The position numbers and the translations under genes were made by a program. From the NCBI GenBank assembly GCA_001567305.1, contig JYPD01000026.1:1-39850 (forward strand): a stretch of DNA of 39,850 bases. The letters are read 5' to 3'. This DNA comes from a candidate division WS6 bacterium OLB21. Lineage in GTDB: Bacteria > Patescibacteriota > Dojkabacteria > B142 > OLB20. Each line of letters opens with the position of its first letter. Position 1 is the first letter of the stretch. The notes under the pieces were generated by a model that saw only the letters and a program-made list of their open reading frames with translations, was not told the DNA's origin and searched no databases. Positions 33,324 through 39,850 of this stretch are shown in pieces.

Positions 33324-34072
33324 GACAGGTGTGCGGGCGGTTTTTCATGACCTTCAAAACCGCCCGCACGACTTATTAAAATCATCAGACTGATCCCTAC
33401 GATAAAAGGAACAATCATCCCCAGCATAATGCTTGTAAAGGTCCAATAACTGACTATTAAGAAAAGTGACTTAAAAGCCGAAGCTTTAAATTCAGTTGTG
33501 GAGTTCTCCGTTAGTTTAAATATTCCTGAAGTCAGCAATAAACCTGCCAAGAACCAGCCAAAAAAATTTGATATCGGGATGTTATAGTAGGGTCCTGTTT
33601 CTACCCAGGTCCAATAGCCAAGCTGAACTGCTGGTGGATCAATCACTAAATCGACTGCAACTGCGAGAAAAGCAGAGACTAACAAAGTTACAATAAGACC
33701 AAGTTTCTTTGGAACTAAAAAGCGAACCCCCATAATTATTACCATCCAAGCTATACCAATTACTATCGGGGTCCCTGCTAGATTGAGAAGGAATTCATTA
33801 GCATAACTAAACTTTCCGTAAGGAAATCCGTAAAGTGAACTTAAATGTTCAAGTAAGAACCCGGCAACAAACAAGAAAGTAGCAGCCAAGATGTGGGAAA
33901 TATTTCGTTCCTTAATTAGCAAATAAATTAGCGGAGAAGCAAACAGCAACAATGTTAAATCCGGAACGAAAGAAAAAAAATCAGGCAATTGAACAAAGAT
34001 GCTGCCAAAAGCTAATGTCAGAGCAATTATCGCTAACAGTATCAATCTTTTTTGAAAAACATTTTTGACCAA
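33320..34072 (-). CDS. CruF/DUF422-type carotenoid biosynthesis membrane protein
   Basis: A 250-residue protein with about seven membrane helices. The family core is clear: FPYGKFSYANEF, then VDLVIDPPAVQLGYWTWVET and YYNIPISNFFGWFLAG (the DPxA...GxWxW...YYxIPxxNFxGW pattern). Characterised members hydrate the C1' end groups of acyclic carotenoids (for example bisanhydrobacterioruberin) or 1'-hydroxylate gamma-carotene-type ends. It is the last gene of the six-gene operon and overlaps the cyclase gene by 31 bases. Its final codons are built from a 14-bp inverted repeat. The exact substrate cannot be told. Confidence 0.85.
   Translation of the reverse strand: MVKNVFQKRLILLAIIALTLAFGSIFVQLPDFFSFVPDLTLLLFASPLIYLLIKERNISHILAATFLFVAGFLLEHLSSLYGFPYGKFSYANEFLLNLAGTPIVIGIAWMVIIMGVRFLVPKKLGLIVTLLVSAFLAVAVDLVIDPPAVQLGYWTWVETGPYYNIPISNFFGWFLAGLLLTSGIFKLTENSTTEFKASAFKSLFLIVSYWTFTSIMLGMIVPFIVGISLMILISRAGGFEGHEKPPAHLS
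33331..33369. repeat. 14-bp perfect inverted repeat at convergent gene ends
   Basis: Positions 33331-33344 (GTGCGGGCGGTTTT) and 33356-33369 are exact inverted copies with an 11-base loop. The hairpin is much more GC-rich than its surroundings, lies in the last codons of the CruF-like gene and 8 bases after the stop of the convergent gene. It has no T tract after the stem, so it is not a classic terminator, but it could block or stabilise both transcripts. Confidence 0.75.
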
Positions 34073-34722
34073 TTGTAAACCAGCAGATATAAAGTCAGCA
34101 TAACTGAATTATATACAAAATCCTCAATGGGAATTGTTCCAATTCGTATTCCAAGGATTTCATCGGCTCCATAGCTGACTATGGGAATCCCTGTTAGGAT
34201 TGAATTGAAAACCAGAAATAGAACAAGTGTCACTGCCAGAAATATTAGATAGTTTCTTTTCATAACCAAAACGGGCCTAATAAATGCCAAGGCAAAGAAC
34301 AAAGACGAACCAAGTGTGCTTACTATTAATGTATAACCCTTATCCGGATTAGTAAATGCAATTAGGCTTAGTAAGGCCCCTACAAAAGCAAATACATATG
34401 CGGACACCTTTGTTTTTTTGTCTTTAAAGAAATAATTAATTACCTCGTAGACGAAAAGGCAGCTAAATGGCACAGTCAAGAAAAACATGACTTCTTCGAT
34501 AGGAAGCATGCCAATATTGATTCCTGTAGTATGTTCTTTGCTGAAGCTCCAATGTCCGTTTAGGGTAGCGTATTGATCCCACAGAATGAAAGGAATACTG
34601 ACTAGAAAAATTGAAATCAAAACATGCTTTATTTTCGATATGTATCTAACGCGCTTCTCAAAAGATAAAAGCAGAGGTCCAATTAGAATGATTAGGTTTA
34701 AGAGAAGATAAGAGTAGTTCAT
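34042..34722 (-). CDS. Lycopene cyclase, fused CrtYc-CrtYd (archaeal/actinobacterial type)
   Basis: A 226-residue membrane enzyme made of two repeats of the heterodimeric cyclase family. The first repeat carries GINIGMLPIEEVMFFLTVPF, the second LGIRIGTIPIEDFVYNSVML. PIEE and PIED are the conserved acidic motifs. Six to seven membrane helices are expected. These cyclases close the ends of lycopene to beta (or epsilon) rings. The start overlaps the crtB stop (ATGA) and the end overlaps the CruF-like gene. Fused forms occur in archaea, fungi and some bacteria. Confidence 0.92.
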   Translation of the reverse strand: MNYSYLLLNLIILIGPLLLSFEKRVRYISKIKHVLISIFLVSIPFILWDQYATLNGHWSFSKEHTTGINIGMLPIEEVMFFLTVPFSCLFVYEVINYFFKDKKTKVSAYVFAFVGALLSLIAFTNPDKGYTLIVSTLGSSLFFALAFIRPVLVMKRNYLIFLAVTLVLFLVFNSILTGIPIVSYGADEILGIRIGTIPIEDFVYNSVMLTLYLLVYNWSKMFFKKD

Positions 34723-35538
34723 AGGCCAATAATTTTTTTTAAACCTGTAAGTATGATTCGAATTTTTGTTGGCTTCACCTTGCGTTCATAGATAACCATT
34801 GGATTTTTTCTGATTGTTCTTCCTGTCCAGGCATACATTTCTACCGCTGTCTGCAAAGGAATTTTGTACCTTCTTGGAATGTACTTAAAGGCTGCTATTG
34901 CCTGATTCTGCCAAGAAAAATATCTATCGAGCTGTTCGTTTATAAAGCTCACAAACCCATCTTTGTTGTTACCGATAGTATCAAATGTAAGATCTTTTAA
35001 ACCATGTTTTTTAAGTTCATCTTGAGGGAAGTAATTTCTGTTTCGTTTGTTGTCTTCGTCTATGTCGCGAATGAAGTTTATATACTGAAACGCTTCTGCT
35101 AAAAAGGCTGCCTGTGGTTGATGTCTGTCGTCAATTTCTAATATCCTCGACATCATATAGCCCACAACAACCGCTGATCCGAAGATATATTTTTTTGTTT
35201 CTTCAAGATTTTTACAACGAACGGTTTTCAGGTCGGCGGCCATTGATTCAAAATAGCTCTCTGTCCAACTTTCTTCAAAATTATACTTGTTCGCCAATTG
35301 AATGAAATCAGCAATAATTGGGTTATTGGCCTTTTTTTTTAGAAGCTATCGCAGACCTATATTCTTGGTAGAATTTATTGAATTCATCGATTTGTTGTGG
35401 AAAGCTATCTACAAAATCGTCAGCTACCCTAACAAAAGCATAGAGTTTTGTTACATCTTCTAATTTGTCGGCAGGAAAGAACTTGCTACTATAGTAGAAA
35501 GTCCTGCTTCCTTGTTTAAAGATTTCTTGTGAGCCCAT
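34719..35538 (-). CDS. crtB: Phytoene synthase (frame broken once)
   Basis: Joins two geranylgeranyl diphosphates into phytoene. About 272 residues if one A is removed from the run of nine (35332-35340, T on the plus strand). The first frame has the first metal motif [15 protein letters not shown]; the second has the other, [20 protein letters not shown], plus the usual FPQDEL. The first frame ends [10 protein letters not shown], and reading one base differently gives [20 protein letters not shown], which flows straight into the second. crtI ends 30 bases upstream and the cyclase overlaps its stop. Confidence 0.93.
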
Positions 35539-35568
35539 GAATAAATCAGTTGATAGTGGTGTACACTT

Positions 35569-37050
35569 TTACGAAATATTTTTACTTAATTCTTTAACAG
35601 CTACTTCTGCAGATACAATAGAAAGCGGTGTACCGATTCCCGGTTGTGTCATGCAACCTGTATAAAAAAAAGTTTTTTACCTTTTTACTGCGAATATCTG
35701 GTCTAAAGTTAGCGGTTTGGAACAATGTATGTGCCATACCAAAAGAGTTGCCCTTAAAAGCTCCATAGTCTCGAACGAAGTCGTTAATGGCGTAGCTGTG
35801 TTTAACTACGATGTGGTCGCGAATACTCTCTCCATTAATTTTTTCAAAACGATCAATCAGGTTGTTGAAATAGTGCTCGCGAACCTCTGGAGTATCTTCG
35901 ATTCCTGGTGCAATGGGGATTAGAAATACAAGGTTCTCGTTCTCTTTTGGCGCAACGGTTTTATCGCTATAAGATGTGACACTTAGATAGAACATGGGGT
36001 TCTCTGGCCAGCGTTTGTTTTTATAAAGCGAGTCAAAATGTCCTTCCCAGTCTGATTCTTCGTCTAGATATAAATTGTGATGAATCACTGTTTTTAGTTT
36101 TTTATTTAGACCAACATAAAAGAGAAGGGAAGACGGCGAGTAAGTCTTCTTTTCCCAGTAATTTTTGTCGTATGTTCGGTGTTGTTCATCGAGAAGGTTC
36201 ATTTCTGTAAAGGAGTATTCTGAGTTGGCAATTATTGCATCGGCAGGAATTATTTCTTTATTTGTAGTAACCGAAACAGCTTTGCTATCTTTGCAGTTAA
36301 TTTTGAGTACTTCTGAGTTGAGTTTAATTACAGCTCCACAGTCTTCTGCCAGTTTGGCAAGTCCATTAGAAACGCTAATTAAACCTCCTTCTGGGTACCA
36401 AATTCCTAGATTAAATTCGGCGTGTGCTATGAGCGAATAGATCGCGGGTGCATTATATGGAGAGCTTCCAAGAAAGGTAATCATCCACTCCATAATTTTA
36501 ATAATTCGATCGTTTTTGAAGTATTTTTTGTATGTTTGTGAAAATTCTTAAGAATATCGTAGCCGGCCGGATCCAGAACCAGATTTCTATCTAACAACGA
36601 GAAAATCGAGGAGAATCTTTTGTAAAGAAATTCTTTTGTTGCCATGTCGTATTTGTACTTAGCATCGGCCAGATATCTTTCTAATTGTTGTTTCGAACCC
36701 TTTTCTAGGGTTTCAAACAAATCTCCCACTTGATCTGCATTGCTGGGAATATCTATAGAGTCGTTCTGGTTAAAGAAAATACGATACGACGGATCTAACC
36801 TTTTAATCTTGTAGTAGTCTTCTCTGTTTTTGTTGGTTAGGCTAAATAGCCGATCAAACATTTCTGGCATCATATACCAGGAGGGGCCGATATCAAATTT
36901 GAAACCCTTATCTTCTAGGAGTCTGGCCCTGCCACCCGGTTGATTGTGCTTTTCGAGAACAGTGACCTTGTAGCCTTTGTGTGCCAATAAAGCAGCGGCA
37001 GAAAGACCACCATAACCCGCACCAATTACTACTATATGTTTAGTTTTCAT
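35569..37050 (-). CDS. crtI: Phytoene desaturase CrtI-type (frame broken twice)
   Basis: A 493-residue flavoenzyme that introduces the conjugated double bonds of lycopene or related products. The FAD-binding start is VVIGAGYGGLSAAALLAHKG (GAGYGG at 10-15), followed by LEKHNQPGGRARLLEDKGFK. The middle frame continues with FLGSSPYNAPAIYSL and YPEGGLISVSNGLAKLAEDC. The C-terminal signature GCMTQPGIGTPLSIVSAEVA is only visible after removing one base from the A8 run at 35664-35671. The first break is near 36500-36530 (one base missing). The two indels cancel, so the total length is exactly in frame. It overlaps the preceding fusion gene by 11 bases. Whether it makes lycopene or another level of desaturation cannot be told. 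Confidence 0.93.
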
Positions 37051-38788
37051 TCTCTAGTTTTTCGCTTAACAATTTATTGAATTCGTCGCTTTTCTCTACC
37101 ATCGGTAAATGACCGGCATCAGGAATAACTGAATATGTTGAATTTGGTATACGCTCGTTAAGTGATTCCCCTGAACTTGGGGGTACCCACGAATCTTTTT
37201 CTCCCCAGATAATGCCTGTGTCGATTGTAATTGTGTCCAAACCTTTTGGCAAGGCATTGTTGCCTGAGTCGCGAATAATTCCTATTAGAGCAAGTTCCCA
37301 ATTTGCCGTTCTAAGCATTTGTGTATGTAGGTTCAAATCCGCCTTTTCTATAGCTGTGTCAATATACAACGCATCTTCAAGTAGATTGGAAGCCGTATCT
37401 TCATTTACGAATGTTCGTAGAAGTATTCTGCCCCAGCGAACAAAGGGTTCATTCTGAAGTAGAGAATTAATTCCAATTGGGAAAGAGTTTTCAACCACTG
37501 CCGCACTTACAAGTATGAGTTTGTTGAAGCGCTCCGGATACCTCTGTACAGCATGTGCAGAAACATTGCCACCCATGCTATGTCCAACTATAGAAGCTTT
37601 CTCAATTCCTAGCTTGTCCATAAAGGCAACAACGAAAGATGCTTGTGCAGAATGTGAGTAGTTCTCCTCCAGTTTTTTGTCTGCTAATCCAAAACCTTTT
37701 AAATCAAGTGCATAAACTCTGTAGCCAAGATCGGCAAGATAAGGGATTGTTTTGCGCCAGTCATACGCGTTCCCTCCAAATCCATGAATTAGTATAACCG
37801 TCTCTCCGTCAACGGGACCAGCTGTCAGGTATAGAGTTTTAATTCCTTCGATTTGAATAAAGGTGGCACCTGGAGTATCAAGTTCGTCGTTACTTAGAGT
37901 GTTTATGTATGGGAGTGGAGTAAGGAACGGAACAATGCAAAACATAACTGCGAAAACAATTGAAAGTGGAAGAACTATATCCGTGTAGCGGTTGTCAGCT
38001 GTTTTTGGTGGAAGCGGAAGAAAGGCAGAGGTTTCGTTGATGTATTCCTGATAACCTTTCCTTTTCGATAAGCTCTTTTCTAGAAGGGTTACCCCGGAAA
38101 CCTTAAGCAAAAGATAAGTGATTAGAACCGGGCTGATTAAAGCAATCCACCATATCGGAGAGCCAATCGTGATAAGAAAAATCCCCCACCATGCCACAGT
38201 TTCTCCAAAATAGTTTGGATGTCTGCTGTATCTCCATAGGCCGGTTTTGAGGATCTTCCCCTTATTGGCTTTGTTACTTTTAAAGTTTAACATCTGCATA
38301 TCTGCGATAGTTTCGAATATGAATCCGAATTCCCAGACGAGAATACCAATGATGTTGATAAGGAATAGCTGGGGCGAGCCCAGTGTGTTAACGATGATTA
38401 TCGGTAAGGATATTAAGAGCATAAGCAACCCTTGTAGCATGTAAATCTTAAGGTAGCTTTGAAGTGGCCAGTATTTCTTCCATCTTTTGCGAAAATCTGC
38501 ATAGCGTTTGTCTTCGCCTTTGTTCTTGTTGCGAAGCGCAATATACAGAGCGAGCCTGCTACCCCAGATAAGTACTAGTAAGGTTATTAAGAGTTGCTTA
38601 GAGGCACTTCCTGCAAAATTTAGATATGTGTAAACAGCAATGAGAGAGAATCCTATTCCCCAAGCAATATCAACTATTCCGTTATCTTTTTTGATTAGTC
38701 CGATTAGATAAACAAAGGTCATAAACAAGCAGACAATGACAGCAGATGAAAATAGTCCCTGTCCAAGAAGAATTAATTCGCTGTTCAT
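37040..38788 (-). CDS. DUF1295 (steroid-5-alpha-reductase-like) membrane protein fused to an alpha/beta hydrolase
   Basis: A 582-residue two-part protein in one unbroken frame. Residues ~1-265 form a multi-helix DUF1295 module with the signature TGLWRYSRHPNYFGETVAWW, found in NADPH-dependent sterol or lipid reductase-like and isoprenylcysteine-methyltransferase-like folds. A transmembrane helix at ~272-295 follows. Residues ~310-580 are an alpha/beta hydrolase: ILIHGFGGNAYDW (oxyanion region), GHSMGGN with Ser404, Asp532 in WGEKDSWVPP and His560 in DAGHLPM. The hydrolase should lie outside or at the membrane face. Its start overlaps the tspO-like stop (ATGA) and its end overlaps crtI, so it belongs to the carotenoid operon. 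Neither activity is known; roles in carotenoid or lipid modification or ester cleavage are possible. Confidence 0.85.
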   Translation of the reverse strand: MNSELILLGQGLFSSAVIVCLFMTFVYLIGLIKKDNGIVDIAWGIGFSLIAVYTYLNFAGSASKQLLITLLVLIWGSRLALYIALRNKNKGEDKRYADFRKRWKKYWPLQSYLKIYMLQGLLMLLISLPIIIVNTLGSPQLFLINIIGILVWEFGFIFETIADMQMLNFKSNKANKGKILKTGLWRYSRHPNYFGETVAWWGIFLITIGSPIWWIALISPVLITYLLLKVSGVTLLEKSLSKRKGYQEYINETSAFLPLPPKTADNRYTDIVLPLSIVFAVMFCIVPFLTPLPYINTLSNDELDTPGATFIQIEGIKTLYLTAGPVDGETVILIHGFGGNAYDWRKTIPYLADLGYRVYALDLKGFGLADKKLEENYSHSAQASFVVAFMDKLGIEKASIVGHSMGGNVSAHAVQRYPERFNKLILVSAAVVENSFPIGINSLLQNEPFVRWGRILLRTFVNEDTASNLLEDALYIDTAIEKADLNLHTQMLRTANWELALIGIIRDSGNNALPKGLDTITIDTGIIWGEKDSWVPPSSGESLNERIPNSTYSVIPDAGHLPMVEKSDEFNKLLSEKLENEN

Positions 38789-39600
38789 TTAGTTTTCTTT
38801 AATAAAGCTTTTCTTGGTAGAAGAATTGCCAGCAACATGATAATAAACGCCAGCACGACAGAAAATGCTATCTGATTTGTTTCTTGAAACTTCATGTAGA
38901 TACCGAATAAAGCCCAAGTGATAACTGAAGCAAAAACATAATCTTTATGCCTTAAGATAAATAAGCTTGCCAGTAGTCCAGCGATAACAATCATAATAGC
39001 TGCCCATAATTCATTAGCTAACCCAAATAACAACCTTTCTGAGCTTAGCGATGGAATAATTTCGGCCATCGTACCCGGCAACATATAAAGCTGAAGGAAT
39101 AAAATATTGGTCACATTAGCAATGGTCGCGACACTGATCCATCCTAAGTAAAGAGAAAAAGTACCTTTTACAAATAGGTTGAATGCGAGACTATTATCTT
39201 TCTTTGAGTGTTTATCAATTAACAAGTAAATAGCAACCAGACTCATTAGTAGGGTAAGCATTGCAATCAGCGTTAGTTCGATCTGAAGGTTGTGCCAAAG
39301 TACTACCCATATAGCATTGGCAATAGATCCTACGATTACAAAAGGAGCTATCTTGTTATAAAGCTCGTTTTTATATGTGGATTTTCTCAGTTGAAAGATT
39401 GAATAGGAGATCAATGCCAGGTAAATTAGTCCCCAGATTGCAAATACATATCCTGCTGGGACAAAAAATACCCGAAAATAATCGGAAACTTCTGCTGTCG
39501 TTCTACCTGCTATAGGCAAGGCGTTTGCCAGAACATTTACAGTTATGGTTCCGATCACAGACAGAAAAACAAACAATCTAAGGAGAAGGGGCTTTTTCAT
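38785..39600 (-). CDS. TspO/MBR-like tryptophan-rich membrane protein
   Basis: A 271-residue protein with eight or so helices. The N-terminal part contains VFFVPAGYVFAIWGLIYLAL, a signature of the larger TspO/MBR-related family. Other TspO-like Trp positions are present (NAIWVVLWHNL, LYLGWISVATIAN, ELWAAIMIV). Small TspO proteins bind tetrapyrroles and in some phototrophs regulate carotenoid gene expression; this is the longer, less studied type. First gene of the carotenoid operon, with a promoter 22 bases upstream. The exact function is unknown. Confidence 0.7.
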   Translation of the reverse strand: MKKPLLLRLFVFLSVIGTITVNVLANALPIAGRTTAEVSDYFRVFFVPAGYVFAIWGLIYLALISYSIFQLRKSTYKNELYNKIAPFVIVGSIANAIWVVLWHNLQIELTLIAMLTLLMSLVAIYLLIDKHSKKDNSLAFNLFVKGTFSLYLGWISVATIANVTNILFLQLYMLPGTMAEIIPSLSSERLLFGLANELWAAIMIVIAGLLASLFILRHKDYVFASVITWALFGIYMKFQETNQIAFSVVLAFIIMLLAILLPRKALLKKTK

Positions 39601-39621
39601 TTACGAATACTAATATTCTTC

Positions 39622-39650
39622 ATTCTAAACCTAGAGAAGAATTTACTCAA
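39622..39650 (-). promoter_or_regulatory. Promoter of the carotenoid operon
   Basis: On the minus strand TTGAGT (plus 39645-39650), 17 bp, TAGAAT (plus 39622-39627). It predicts a leader of about 15 bases before ATG 39600. It is the only clear promoter found upstream of the six overlapping genes. Confidence 0.55.
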
Positions 39651-39673
39651 TGGTTTATTATCTGGGCGGATAC

Positions 39674-39682
39674 TGTTATAAT
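39674..39682 (+). promoter_or_regulatory. Extended -10 promoter of tRNA-Ser
   Basis: TGT precedes a perfect TATAAT (39677-39682), about 38 bases before the tRNA 5' end. It diverges from the carotenoid operon promoter. Confidence 0.55.
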
Positions 39683-39720
39683 TGCCATGCCAAAACGTCG
39701 TGTAAAAAGGCCGTAATAGT

Positions 39721-39812
<92 letters not shown>

Positions 39813-39850
39813 GTTAACTGCAGAATCTCGCACCTAGTTTTCTTTACTAA

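Noticed and set aside
39687-39716. Nine-codon open frame (MPKRRVKRP) between the tRNA-Ser promoter and the tRNA
   Set aside because: It is placed like a leaderless gene, but a nine-residue basic peptide before a tRNA is more likely chance; no conservation can be checked here.

Overview
The window reads as a stretch of bacterial chromosome of low-to-moderate GC content. It is gene-dense, with intergenic gaps mostly under 150 bp and many stop/start overlaps of 1-50 bp. Short forms of housekeeping proteins (DnaG of 577 aa, IF-2 of 524 aa without the usual N-terminal extension), the general absence of Shine-Dalgarno sequences, a sortase and few pathway neighbours suggest a Patescibacteria/CPR-type genome. 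This is an inference from style, since no 16S rRNA or ribosomal protein block is present. UGA ends several genes (the HD protein, the ECF sigma factor, the MFS transporter), so the ordinary bacterial code fits and the UGA=Gly code of SR1/Gracilibacteria does not.

Layout. 1-5140: argS (partial, minus), diverging from dnaG and ftsK. 5137-9580: two tandem paralogous DHH-like proteins (minus), diverging from a membrane-anchored beta-rich protein and a sortase (plus). 9583-14113: two unrecognised proteins, an HD phosphohydrolase, a TrmB-like regulator and an ECF sigma/anti-sigma-like pair. 14158-19457: oligoendopeptidase F, ComM, peptide deformylase, YmdB-type phosphodiesterase and HU. 19528-25420: MFS transporter, a TsaC-TsaE fusion with TsaD (t6A tRNA modification), a zincless Fpg, and serS behind a T-box leader. 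25457-33323: cupin, DnaJ, IF-2, a hidden glutaredoxin, rhomboid protease, adenylate kinase, a PAP2-like protein, TrmD and a membrane protein. 33320-39600: a six-gene minus-strand carotenoid operon (TspO-like, DUF1295-alpha/beta hydrolase fusion, CrtI, CrtB, lycopene cyclase, CruF-like). The window ends with tRNA-Ser(GCU).

Three signals go beyond ordinary annotation. (1) serS is preceded by a T-box leader whose acceptor-binding bulge (TGGCACC) fits the G73-CCA end of tRNA-Ser; the candidate specifier codon AGC matches the GCU anticodon of the tRNA-Ser gene in this same window. (2) Many starts sit 5-6 bases after an (often extended) -10 box, so these messages are probably leaderless; HU, with a strong Shine-Dalgarno sequence and a longer leader, is the clear exception. 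(3) Eleven single-base frame breaks occur in nine recognisable genes, mostly in runs of A or T. This points to uncorrected indels in the assembly rather than decay, and it hides or splits several genes, including a complete glutaredoxin.

The carotenoid operon is the most coherent accessory system. It holds desaturase, synthase, cyclase and hydratase-type genes together with a TspO-like membrane protein and an unusual membrane-enzyme/hydrolase fusion, apparently behind one promoter.
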